A DNA stretch of 64,000 nt, from NCBI GenBank assembly GCA_020744425.1, contig JAGMUV010000038.1:310001-374000 (forward strand). The letters are read 5' to 3'. Made by a program: the position numbers and the translations under genes. Below the pieces are notes generated by a model that worked only from the letters and a program-made list of their open reading frames with translations, searched no databases and was not told where the DNA came from. This DNA is from Dactylonectria macrodidyma. Taxonomy: Eukaryota; Ascomycota; Sordariomycetes; Hypocreales; Nectriaceae. Shown in pieces: positions 42,351-52,627 of the stretch; positions within the stretch are counted from its first letter, which is position 1; each line of letters starts with the position of its first letter.

Positions 42351-44487
42351 CCCTTTGAGTGTGGTAAGACTACACCTGACCATGCCGCCCCACACCCCCC
42401 CCTGCCGCGCCGCGGTACAAGGGAGTGACCTAGAGCGCGTTCAGAAACAACACCAGCCAATTCCTCATACAACGCGTTCTCTGTATCCCTATGGATTCCC
42501 AACTGCCCCCTAGCCAAGCGGTCAACGTGTATGACGACGACAGCTTCATCCGCGTTGACTATCACAGCCGCCGTGAACGCCCTGAGGATAATACGTGCCG
42601 GCCAATTGAAAATCCGGACCCGGAACGCGGCTACAACTTTGAGCCGATGGACCTTCCAAGCCAGGCTCCCGTGATAGCAGCTTTGCCCCAGCAGCCGCTG
42701 TTGCTTTTCCAGGCCTTTATACCTATTTCCCTAGTTGAAAGCTGGGTCGGCTATACGAATAGCTGGGTCAGTTACCTCTTGCAGCAGCATGAAGCCGGCC
42801 GCCGCAGATTGAAGCTGCGGTCTCGGCTGTTACAATGGAAGCCGACCTCTGTTACCGAAATCTACATATGGATTGCAATCATAATTTATATGCAATTAAA
42901 TATAATACCAAAGATCAAGGACTATTGGAAGGTTTTTAAACCCGGGAAATTCACCTCATATCACCCAGTAACCGACTACATGTCTTATGACCGATTTCAG
43001 CTACTATCACGACATCTTCGTCTCTGGGACTTTACAACGATCGATAAGGAGCCCGCCTTAAGCTTCTACGGCCGTACCTACAGCCGGGTCAATGCCTGGT
43101 CTGACCACATACAGCATATGTCTACCGTTTTCTTCTCCCCGGGCACCTGTATCGCTATAGATGAGTGCATAGTCCGCTACCTCGGAAGGTGCTATGATAC
43201 AACAACTGTCCCTAATAAACCTACACCAACGGGCTTCAAAGTGTGGGTTGTGGCCCAACAGGGCTATTTCCTGCGGTGGATTTGGCACAGGCCGGGCCGG
43301 AAGTTCGGGCCCGTAGGGGTCCGGCCGGCTCGACGGCTCCAAGGGTCACAGCTACGGCGGAGCCGGCAGCAGTTCCGTAAGAGAAGTACGATCTATCTGA
43401 ACCCGACCCAAGCTGTGGTTGTTGCCCTAGTAAATCTGCTGCCGGATTCCACGCATCACGTCTTTCTCGATAACCTTTTCTCTTCACCCGGCCTCTTTCT
43501 TCGGCTCCGGCAGCTAGGTCACGGGGCCACGGGCACAGCCCGCCGTAACGCCGGCTTACACGAATCTCTCGTCAACCTCAAAGCTACAGATAACACAGCA
43601 AAAGGCAGCATTCCTTTTAACGAGGTTAGAGCCGTCCCTACGAAGGATAATAAAGTCAGTTAAGAAGACACAATTATGCTATATTTCCTTACTAATTTGT
43701 CTTCTATTAGGTCAATCAGATCGTGTGGAAAGATAACGCCCTCGTTATGTTCCTAACAACCCGATTTACGGGTAGTGAAAGGACTAGCTGTAAGAGGAAG
43801 AAGCCGACAGGGGACCAAATTCAGTCACGGCCGATACAGCGTTTTTTCGGTGATGAGCCCGTCAAAGAGCTTTCTATCCCGTCTATTGCTGCTGCTTACA
43901 ACCTCGAGATGAACGCGGTAGACCGCGGTGACCAACTGCGGTCTTATTGGGGCCCCAACCGCCGTGTGCGTAGGGGCCCTTGGAAATCCCTCGCTTGGGA
44001 CTTTTTGCTAGAAATAGCCCTTGTGAATAGCTTCATTTTACAGAAGCAAGGGCAGCCACAGTGGCAGCCGATAACTAACCCAGGGGACTGGCGGCAACGC
44101 ATTGTTGATGAGCTCATGGCTGCGTACGCACCAGCAAGTCAAGCCCGCAAAAGGTTTCGGGTTGGAGACGACTTTACGCCTGTCTCACAGCATAATTGGG
44201 TCCGAAGGAAGAATCCGTCAGCATGCCGGGCTTGTCAGAACGTACGGCAAGGCGAGCAGCGGCCGCGGCGGCCGTTGGAAGCAACAGCCGGCAACAGTAA
44301 TAGCGGCAGACGGCAATCGCGTTGGCGTTGTGAGCAGTGTGATGTACCTCTTTGTAAATCGGGAAATTGCTGGGACTTCTATCACCACATAAAATAGGTG
44401 GAGGCAGAGGTACCTTTAATTTGCAGCATTTTAGTTGGTCTAGATCCCTGCTGCTAGCGCAAGTGTAGTCTTACCACACTCAAAGGG
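42351..44487 (+). mobile_element. piggyBac-like element, copy 3
   Basis: A 25-bp perfect TIR starts CCCTTTGAGTGTGGTAAG. AT flanks both ends (42349-42350 and 44488-44489). Only ten bases (ATAACATTAT) separate it from copy 2, so both elements hit adjacent TTATAA-like sites. It belongs to a different subfamily from copies 1 and 2. Confidence 0.92.
42491..44397 (+). CDS. piggyBac-type transposase (copy 3)
   Basis: Exons 42491-43654 and 43711-44397, with a 56-nt GT-AG intron at the same place as in the other copies, give 616 aa. The catalytic Asp motifs are CIAIDECIVRYLGR, HHVFLDNLFSSPGLF and NAVDRGDQLRSYW. The C-terminus is a Cys-His finger (CRACQNV..CEQCDVPLCKSGNCWDFYHH). No break is seen. It is clearly related to copy 4 (shared TPTGFKVWVVAQ block and Cys finger) and more distantly to copies 1 and 2. 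Confidence 0.9.
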
Positions 44488-44596
44488 ATAATGTGAAGAG
44501 AGGACTGTATACCGTTGTTATAAGTAAGTTTAGCTTAAACCCGGCACGGCTGTGGCGCGAAACCCCACACTGTACGGAGGAAGAGCTCAAAAGTCC

Positions 44597-44772
44597 TGTC
44601 AGATATGTCAGAGGCGAAAGTTGCCACCTATTGCCACCTATTGCCACGAGGCTTAGCAATCAGCTTCTAGCTGATTCTATACAGAAGAGAAAGGGTATAT
44701 AAAGCTTGCTCTGAAACCTCAAGATATAGGAGCAGAACAGACAATACACAATTTTCACCCTAATATTTGACA
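44597..44772 (+). repeat. Copia-1 5' LTR
   Basis: 176 bp, TG...CA, with a GGGTATATAAAG box near 44693 as a likely promoter. A tandem TTGCCACCTA pair lies near the start. Confidence 0.93.
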
Positions 44773-44788
44773 ATTAAGAGTCTCACTG
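44773..44788 (+). promoter_or_regulatory. Copia-1 primer-binding site, half-tRNA type
   Basis: ATTAAGAGTCTCA directly follows the LTR. Its complement TGAGACTCTTAAT is the anticodon arm of a typical eukaryotic tRNA-Lys(CUU), not a tRNA 3' end. This suggests priming by a cleaved tRNA, as known for Drosophila copia and yeast Ty5 with tRNA-iMet. Confidence 0.65.
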
Positions 44789-44835
44789 CCTCAACCCATT
44801 TTAATATCTTTGAGAATCCCTCTATCATATCTTTG

Positions 44836-46047
44836 ATGCTGCATGGAAAATCCCAGAAAGAAGGTCTTACGGCCACTCTTATAAAACCTGGGGACTTCCC
44901 GGACTGGGAGCACGAATTCCTTCTTCAGGTTGACCTTCTAGGTCTGCAACAGCACCTCAAAAGGAAGATTTTCCTTGAAGAGGAACCGGCCTTCCCAGAT
45001 ATCAGAAGACGCAAATACACCAAGACAACAGCAGCACAACGGACCATTCGATCAGAAACACCTGAGACTGAAGGGACCAATTCAGATGATATACAGGAGA
45101 CAACCAATGGAACATGGTCTCTATCTGACCTAACTGAACAAGGTCAGAAGAGCTTCCAACAGGACCTCTCTTTCTATCAGCTTCAAGAAAAGTCATCAGA
45201 AAGACAGAGGAAGTCTCTAAGAACCCTCCAAGACTGGATTATCCGAACTGTCTCTCCTAGATACATCCGGACCTGTTGTCAGCCGCGCAAGTCGATCTAC
45301 GAATGGCACTACAATCTCCGTGCCAGGTGCGGGAGGTCGGAAGCAGACGAAACACGAGATGCTCGAAACACATACTTGACCCTCATGAAAACACCTCCAA
45401 AAACCGCAACTCAAGCACTCAAATGGTTAGAAGAGTGGGAGGAAGCCTTGGCTAAAGGACAGCAACAAAAGGTCCCTGAGACCCTCTTTTGCAGCTCCTG
45501 GGCATATGACTTCTTCAACATCTCTTCACAACTTCTCCCTGCCTGGACGGCAGCCTATGAAATTAGCCAACAAAACCTGATCCAAGATGAATCTCTTATC
45601 TATCGAGATCTAGCGAACGCCTTCCGGAATAAGCTCAAAAATGCAGAGGCCTTACGGGGCCTAGGTCGCACGGGAAATTTCTCCCAAGGTGCATTCTCTG
45701 CGAGCTTTGCTGGGGAGGACCCCCAGGATGATGAACCAGAGGACGCTCGCATCATTGAAGGTCAGTACCGTTCTCTGAAGAAGGAAGGGCAAAGGACGAA
45801 GCGCCAGAGGCCTCCTGAAGAACAGGATAAATGCCCGGCATGCGGCCTACCCCATGTCCTTAAGAAATGCTTCTATGTTTTTCCAAACATAGCTTGGAGA
45901 GGGTTTAGGCCTCGAGAAAAATTTCAGATAAAGGTAAAAGAAGCCCTCGAAGAAGACTTAGACCTACAGGCACAAGTGAAAGCTCTCACTCAGAAGAAGT
46001 CCAAGATCTCGCCAAAACAAGCCATCGAAGACACCTCTGACCAATGA
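44836..46047 (+). CDS. Copia-1 gag
   Basis: About 403 aa from the first ATG (MLHGKSQKEG) to the UGA at 46045-46047. The N-terminal half resembles copia capsid proteins (PGDFPDWEHEFLLQ). A Cys-His motif, CPACGLPHVLKKCFYVFP, near the C-terminus is a variant zinc knuckle. It ends ..IEDTSDQ before UGA, beyond which the same frame continues into protease. Confidence 0.85.
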   Translation: MLHGKSQKEGLTATLIKPGDFPDWEHEFLLQVDLLGLQQHLKRKIFLEEEPAFPDIRRRKYTKTTAAQRTIRSETPETEGTNSDDIQETTNGTWSLSDLTEQGQKSFQQDLSFYQLQEKSSERQRKSLRTLQDWIIRTVSPRYIRTCCQPRKSIYEWHYNLRARCGRSEADETRDARNTYLTLMKTPPKTATQALKWLEEWEEALAKGQQQKVPETLFCSSWAYDFFNISSQLLPAWTAAYEISQQNLIQDESLIYRDLANAFRNKLKNAEALRGLGRTGNFSQGAFSASFAGEDPQDDEPEDARIIEGQYRSLKKEGQRTKRQRPPEEQDKCPACGLPHVLKKCFYVFPNIAWRGFRPREKFQIKVKEALEEDLDLQAQVKALTQKKSKISPKQAIEDTSDQ

Positions 46048-48042
46048 CTCTATGGGCGGTTTATCGCTAAAGTCAACGCCGCATTTGCCGTTCAAAGCGA
46101 TAACTATCCCTTACGAAACTCTCAAATCCTAGATCCAGGAACAACTATCTCAATTACAAATAACTACAATCGACTAGCTGACTTCCAACCAGCCCCTCGA
46201 GGCGACTACATCTGGTCAGGTGACCGAAAGTTACCAATTTTAGGGTATGGAACAATGACAGTAAGGCTAACAAGAACTCGAGCCCTACTGCTTGAAGAAG
46301 TAGCCTACTGTCCCCGACTTCTTTCAACTCTTGTCTCCTTACGTCAACTACGGAAGAAAGGATTCTATTGGGATAACAGCCGAGATCCAACGACCCTCCG
46401 CCATTCCGATCAGACGATCGCCTGCACGATCAAGGACCTATACGGTCAATACGTCATTGCATACCAACCGGCAGAGATAACCCCAGCGGCTTGGGCAACC
46501 CACAAGTTCACCTCATACACAAAGAGGGCTCCCTTGGCAGGAGAAGCCATCCGCTGGCATAACCGCCTAGGGCATCCAGGACCGCAAGCTCTTGAACACC
46601 TCGTCTCAGCATCTCAGGGGGTGCGAATTCGAGGACCAACAACAGTCGAATGTGACGCCTGTGGCCTATCAAAGATCAAGAGACAAGTCAGACGGGCTCC
46701 AAGGCAGTCTAGCCAGACAGCCGGTGAACGCATCGCTATCGATTTCCATGACTATGAAGAAGGCATAGGTGGCTATACCTCACAGATGCTACTCACCTGC
46801 CGATCAACCGGTTACATTTGGGATTACTACCTTACAACTCGGACAACGGAGGCTATTATCGCAGTCTTCAAATCCTTCTTCGAACACCTAGAAGTTCAAC
46901 ATAACATCAAGGTCAAAGTCATCGAATGTGACAATGAGATCACAGAGGTCAAACCACAAGTCAGAAACTTCCTACGGAATAGAGCTATCGTTATCGAGCC
47001 CTCGGCACCGTATAGCCAAGCCCAAAACGGCGGCGCCGAACGCTCAGGGGGTGTGATTAAGGATAAGGAAAGAGCCATGCGAACAGGCTCTAAGCTCCCT
47101 CACCAGCTATGGCCAGAAATCGGCAAAACAGCAGTTTATCTATATAACCGAACGCCAAATTACAAATCAGGCTGGAAAACACCATACGATCAACTGCATA
47201 CTGCAATAGCCAGAGCCAGAGGAATTCCACAACCGGTAAAACAGCCTGACCAAACACATCTAAGGGCATTTGGTTGCAAAGCCTATGCCATGACCCCTGA
47301 GGCACAACAAAAGCTCAACCGCAAGATGCGGCTCAAACCGAAAGGATGGATCGGCTTCCTAGTTGGATATAGATCCTCGAATATCTACAGGATCTGGATC
47401 CCGACAATCAATCGGATAATCAGCACCCGAGACGTCATTTTTAATGAAGACGAGGGCTGTAACGGAGACTGGGAAAACTTCAAGGATGACCTCTTAGAGG
47501 CAGACTTAGAAGAAATCGCACGAATTGCATCCCTCCAACCAGACGAACCAATTGATCAGCCAGAAGCTGAAGACTCTATTGAGGTGGCTTTTCCTGAAGA
47601 AGAAGATGAACTCACACCGAACCATCTCATAGTGGCGATTGACGAAATCTCACAGGCAAAGAGGGCAGAATACGAAGACTTCCTCACGCCTCCAGATACA
47701 CCACCATCTGCCCTACTCGCACAATTACCTCAAAATGTGTCAGAACAAGGGAACAGAACTATCACATGGCAAGCAGCTTTTCTAGCTGGAACCAAATCTC
47801 CTATGCAAATCTCAACAGAACGAAAGATCCGTCAAGGGGTAAAAGTGCATAGAAGTGCATTACCTCCGGCACCAATGAAGCATCAAGATCTCATAGGACA
47901 TCCATTAGAAAACCTCTTCCAGAAGGCTGAAGAAATTCATCTTCAAAGCCATAAGGAAATGAGGTCATGGACTGAGATCCGAGCCAAGGACCCTCGAGCA
48001 TTTGATCAACAGGTCCTAGGCTGTATGTGGGTGTACGTCTAT

Positions 48043-50274
48043 CCCTTCGACTGTCAGGAGGCTCCAGTAGGTAACTCGCCCCACACTACCCCTGTCGCAT
48101 GAGCAGTACATGCGGGGAACCGAAGATGCGTCATTGATCATTTCCACCTAAAACACCATAAATCATTTTGAAGTTATCAATGAGTTCTCAATCAATCCCT
48201 GCCGATACCCTCAATGCGTATGACGACCAGAGCTTCATCAGAGAAGATAACAGCCGCCGGGAGCATGAGTGTGATAGCACCCGGCGGCCCGACTTTCCTC
48301 CGGCTGAAGTCCGAGGGTTCAATTTCCAGCCTTTTCATGTGGAAAGGCGCGAACTTAAGATCAACCAACTGCCCCAAGAGCCGCTATCTCTCTTCCAACA
48401 CTTTGTGCCTCTTTCTCTAGTTAACAGCTGGGTTGAATATACCAACAGCTGGGTCAACAGCTTGCTGGAAAGGGGCGTTATTGATAGCTGGGGCCACGAG
48501 TTGAAACAAGGGTCACGGCTCCAAGCCTGGACCCCGACCTCTGCAGCAGAAGTATATATCTGGCTTGGAATCCTAATTTATATAGGAATCCACAAGGAAA
48601 TTGAGGTTGAAGACCATTGGAAGACCCCTAAGCCAGGGGATCAATGTCCTGAACATTCAATCATCAAGTTCATGCCATACAACCGGTTTCAACTCCTTCA
48701 TCGTCACCTTCGCCCCTTTGACTATACCAAATTTGATGATGACGAGAGCTTCCCTGCTGTCTTCCAATGCGCACAGCCGTGGTCTGAGCATATACAATAC
48801 GCCTCCACAGAGCTCTTTGAGCCTGGGTCTCATCTCGCTGTAGATGAGGGCATGATCCGTTATAGGGAGGAACTCACAAGTCACATATATATCCGGCAAG
48901 CCTACTGACACAGGGTTCAAGGTGTGGGTTGTGGCTCAACTTGGTATCTTTTTGCGATGGATTTGGCACCAACCCGGTTCAGACTACGGTCCCGTTGGCG
49001 TTGAACGCTCTAAGAGAAGAAGAACAGCAGCTCGAGGAGGCAAAGGCGACAGAGGCAGAGGGAGAGGCGGCCGAGGAAGAAGAAGAAAAGCCAGCCGAGA
49101 GCGGGAAGCTGGTGAGGCCGATAAGGTCGAAGAAGTTATCCACGTCCTCACAGACAATGGGGATAAAGTCATCGCGTTGAATTCGACTCAGAGCGTCGTT
49201 ATTGCCCTTATAAACCTACTGCTGAAGTCGACATATCACGTCTTTGTGGATAACCTCTTCTCGTCCCCGGGCCTCTTCCTCTCTCTTCGTCAGCACGGCC
49301 ACGGTGCTACAGGCACAGCCCGCACTAACTGCGGCATCTTCAAGGAGCTCGCAGACTATAAGAAGAAGGATATATCAGGGAAATCAGGGTTTAAATTCAA
49401 TGAGATCAGGGTCATACCAACCCCTGATAACCAGGTGGGAGCCCTTGACACTTATGGCTGTGTTTCTCTTACTAACTTGTCTTCTTCTGCTACAGGTGAA
49501 CCAAATCGCGTGGAAAGACAATGCACTTGTGTTATTCCTATCAACTGTGTTTAAAGGCGATGAGAAATGTGAGCGCTGGAGGAAGAAGCCGTCAACAATG
49601 AAGGCCACAGCACGGCCGATACAGCGTTTCTTTGGTGGCGAGGCAGTAAAGCTGATATCAATCCCTACAGTTGCTGCTTCCTATAACGATGAGATGAATC
49701 ATGTGGATCGAGGAGACCAAATGAGGGCGTATCTCGGCTATGATCACCCAATTCGCCGGGGGGCTTGGCAGGCTCTTACTTGGACCTTCCTGCTTGATGT
49801 GGTGCTTGTGAATAGCTACCTTCTTCAACTCTACGGGCAGCCGGCTTGGAAGCGATATACGAGTCAAAAAGAGTGGCGCCGTCGCATTTATAACGAGCTG
49901 TTCAAGGTGTTCCATAAGGAAAGTCAGTCAAGGCAGTCATTTCGGACTGGGGACGAATTTACGCCCGTGGCACAGCATAAATACGTCCGAAGAGGGAAAA
50001 AGTCTAGCTGCGTTGCTTGTAAGGGCCAACAGCTGGGTAAGCCTTGGTCAAAAACCTCAAGGAAACCTTTGGGGGCGGTCAGCAGCAATACAAGGAGGCG
50101 TCAATCTAGGGGGGATGTGAGCAGTGTGATGTCACGATTTGTAACTCGAAATATTGCTGGAACTTCTATCACAGGCTAATTTAGGTAGAGAATGATGTAC
50201 CTTTCATGCTCTCTTATTTGATTGGTTAGACATCCCTGTAGTGACCTAACTGGAGCCTCCTGGCAATCGAAGGG
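48043..50274 (+). mobile_element. piggyBac-like element, copy 4, inside Copia-1 pol
   Basis: TIRs start CCCTTCGACTGTCAGGAGG on the left and differ at two positions on the right. AT flanks both ends (48041-48042 and 50275-50276). Deleting the element with one AT restores the Copia reading frame (..WVYVYKTDKHGYF..), which fixes the duplication at 2 bp. Confidence 0.93.
48180..50182 (+). pseudogene. piggyBac-type transposase (copy 4), frameshifted
   Basis: The frame opens at ATG 48180 (MSSQSIPAD). A small indel near 48880-48915, just after the first catalytic motif LAVDEGMIRY, ends it early, and the remainder (GFKVWVVAQLG..) continues in another frame to 49434. An intron of 61 nt follows (49435-49495). 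Exon 2 carries NHVDRGDQMRAYL. A second shift at a G-run near 50115 moves the Cys finger (CEQCDVTICNS) out of frame. Two independent lesions make it a pseudogene. It resembles copy 3 and the relic at 53535-54074. Confidence 0.85.
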
Positions 50275-51637
50275 ATAAAACAGACAAACACGGTTACTTT
50301 CAGAAATGCAAGGCCCGGCTAGTGGTGCGAGGAGACCAACAAGCAAAAGGGAAGCTGCAAGACACATACGCAGCTACCTTAGCCGGAAGGTCCTTTCGGA
50401 CCTTGATAGCTATTGCAGCAAAATTTGATCTAGAAATGGTCCAATACGATGTGGTCAACGCATTCGTACATGCCCCAATTGATCAAGATATCTTCATGCA
50501 GATGCCTCCAGGCTATAAGAAGGCAGGAACTATCCTAAAGCTCAACAAAGCTCTATACGGACTGAGAGTCTCCCCCTTACTGTGGCAGAAGGAGCTTTCT
50601 AGGACCCTCTTAGAGCTAGGCTACAAGCCAGTTCCACACGAGCCTTGCTGCTTCAGAAAAGAAGGAATCCTCTTCTTCGTATATGTCGATGATGTCATTC
50701 TGGCCTACAGGAAAACACAAGAAAACAAAGCTAAGGACCTGATCAGACAACTCCAATTGAGATACAAACTAACAGGCGGCAACTCCGTACAATGGTTCCT
50801 TGGAATGGAAGTCATACGGGACCGACCTACGAGGAAGATCTGGCTATCCCAAACAGCCTATATTGAGAAAATTGCAAACCTAGCTAATAAAGGAACAGCT
50901 ACAGTACCAATGACTCAGTTAGAGCTACGGCCTGCAACAGGGCTAGCAACCCCAACAGAATTTCAACGATACCAACGCAAGATCGGATCGATCCTCTATA
51001 TCGCAGTCAACACCCGACCCGACATAGCCTTTGCCATCTCCAGATTGGCCAAATTCCTCACCAATCCAAGTCAAATACACCAAGAAGCGGCTGACCGCGT
51101 CATCCACTACCTCACACACACAAAGAACCTAGCCCTATCCTTCGGAGGGCCCGGCGGTCTCAGCATTGCTAGCGATGCCTCTTTTGCTGACAACACAACT
51201 GATCGGAAGAGCTCGCAGGCATATACCATCAAGCTGTTCAACGGACTGATCGGATGGAGAGCCAACAAACAAGACACAGTCACAACATCAACAACAGAAG
51301 CAGAGCTCCTAGCCCTAGCACAGGCAGCTAAGGAATCTCTCTTTGTGAGCCGACTGCTCAAGGAGCTGACAGTTCAACTGGATGACTTGACTATCCAGAT
51401 TGACTGCGATAACACTCAGACTATCAACCTCGTGACGGCTGAGATAGCTACTTTGAGGACCAAGTTGCGGCATGTTGATATCCACAATCACTGGCTCAGA
51501 CAGGAGGTTCAAAGAGGGAAAATTCAAGTCAAATACGTCAAATCAACAGACATAGTCGCAGATGGCCTGACGAAAGCACTTCCAGCCGGAAAATGGAACC
51601 GCTTTTTACATCAACTTGGATTAGAAGACGTTAGGAA

Positions 51638-51802
51638 TGTCAAACGATATTCCGCCCCAGCCGAGGAGGCGTCCCGACCCACTTGGACACCACTGTTGTG
51701 TATATAACTGGGACCTTCGTCCTCTTGACTTGAGCAGTGATCAAGGCCAATTGACTCCAAAAACCCCTCACATGCATGGCATCTTCTCATTTACATTTGA
51801 CA
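51638..51802 (+). mobile_element. Solo LTR of the Copia-2 family, in Copia-1
   Basis: 165 bp, TGTCAAACG...TTTGACA, with a perfect 5-bp duplication AGGAA (51633-51637 and 51803-51807). It is nearly identical to the Copia-2 3' LTR at 59096-59259. It truncates and alters the Copia-1 pol C-terminus. Confidence 0.94.
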
Positions 51803-51860
51803 AGGAAGAGGCTCCAGAAGGACGAAGAAGGGCTTCAGACTCAATGAGAAGTCATTGAAT

Positions 51861-51871
51861 CTGAGGGGGTG
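51861..51871 (+). promoter_or_regulatory. Copia-1 polypurine tract
   Basis: CTGAGGGGGTG abuts the 3' LTR start, the usual place for the plus-strand primer. Confidence 0.75.
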
Positions 51872-52047
51872 TGTCAGATATGTCAGAGGCGAAAGTTGCC
51901 ACCTATTGCCACCTATTGCCACGAGGCTTAGCAATCAGCTTCTAGCTGATTCTATACAGAAGAGAAAGGGTATATAAAGCTTGCTCTGAAACCTCAAGAT
52001 ATAGGAGCAGAACAGACAATACACAATTTTCACCCTAATATTTGACA
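51872..52047 (+). repeat. Copia-1 3' LTR
   Basis: 176 bp, matching the 5' LTR at every position I compared, followed by the AGTCC duplication. Confidence 0.93.
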
Positions 52048-52052
52048 AGTCC

Positions 52053-52390
52053 TTGCCGCGCTAAAATCAAGAAAAAGCAAAAACGTCCCCAAAACTGGGC
52101 TAAATACAAGAAGTACTTCAATCCAATCTAGCACTGCTAAACGCTAGCAGGCTACAGCAGATTCTAGTGAGCGACTAACCAGCAAGCCTCGCCTAAGCCC
52201 TCTGAAGTTATAGGCGTGTTAGGCGAAGGCCTTCTGGAGCAGATTGAGTGTGATGTATCCCAAGTAACTAACAGGGATTGCTGGACGTGGCGTAATTAGC
52301 CCACGGCAAGGACTTTTGAGCTCTTCCTCCGTAGGGAAGATCATACATCGATCCTTGCCGCACAGACCAGCGCTTAAGGCTCTCGTTTTG
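52053..52390. other. Non-coding stretch between Copia-1 and the hAT MITE
   Basis: It contains the right arm of the 30-bp inverted repeat. A short frame (RAKIKKKQKRPQNW...) is open across the Copia-1 empty site but is too short to assign. No gene is supported. Confidence 0.5.
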
Positions 52391-52577
52391 CAGGCTTTCT
52401 ATCCATACTCGTATGAAATAAGTGATGGAATATGGAATATTCCATACTCCATACTCCATATTCCATACGGGCCGTCCGTATTCCATACGTATGGAATAAG
52501 CTTCCATACGAGATGCATTCCATATTCCATATTCCATACGGGCCTGTATGGAGTATGGAGTATGGATAGAAAGCCTG
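52391..52577. mobile_element. hAT-type MITE, 187 bp
   Basis: TIR CAGGCTTTCTATCCATACTC at the left, inverted at the right, with a perfect 8-bp duplication TCGTTTTG (52383-52390 and 52578-52585). The interior is packed with ATGGAAT/ATTCCAT units in both directions, resembling the subterminal arrays of the larger hAT at 11141. It has no coding capacity. Confidence 0.93.
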
Positions 52578-52627
52578 TCGTTTTGAAGAAACTGTAGGCC
52601 TACGGAGGTACATACAACCTGGTTATT

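Larger units (their letters stand above)
46048..51707 (+). pseudogene. Copia-1 pol, split by a piggyBac-like element
   Basis: Segment 46048-48042 follows gag in the same frame after one UGA. It carries a protease-like motif LDPGTT (Pro where Ser or Thr is usual), the gag-pre-integrase motif RWHNRLGHPG..CDACGLSK and integrase (IDFHDYEEG, IECDNEI, AQNGGAERSGG). Piggybac copy 4 interrupts it at the start of reverse transcriptase. From 50277 the frame resumes with RT (VYVDDVILAY) and RNase H (IASDASFADN, STTEAELLALAQ). A solo LTR at 51638 replaces the last residues with an unrelated 22-aa tail. No other stop is seen. Confidence 0.88.
44597..52047 (+). mobile_element. Copia-1 LTR retrotransposon with nested elements
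   Basis: The 176-bp LTRs (44597-44772 and 51872-52047) start TGTCAGATATG and end TTTGACA. They appear identical and are flanked by AGTCC (44592-44596 and 52048-52052). The body carries gag, an in-frame UGA, then pol. Piggybac copy 4 (48043-50274) splits pol and a solo LTR (51638-51802) sits at its end. LTR identity implies a recent insertion, and the two nested elements are more recent still. Confidence 0.94.
44573..52333. repeat. 30-bp inverted repeat around the Copia-1 insertion site
   Basis: The sequence starting TACGGAGGAAGAGCTC (44573-44596, completed at 52053-52058 after the Copia insertion) is repeated inverted at 52304-52333. Before the Copia insertion the arms were about 250 bp apart. 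The Copia target AGTCC lies inside the left arm. Confidence 0.8.

Noticed and set aside
44493..44702. A 69-aa frame before Copia-1
   Set aside because: It runs into the LTR. The frame across the empty site is only about 50 codons and cannot be assigned.
28632..50274. Canonical TTAA duplication for the piggyBac-like elements
   Set aside because: No TTAA is present at any end, and the Copia-1 frame is restored only by removing a 2-bp AT copy.
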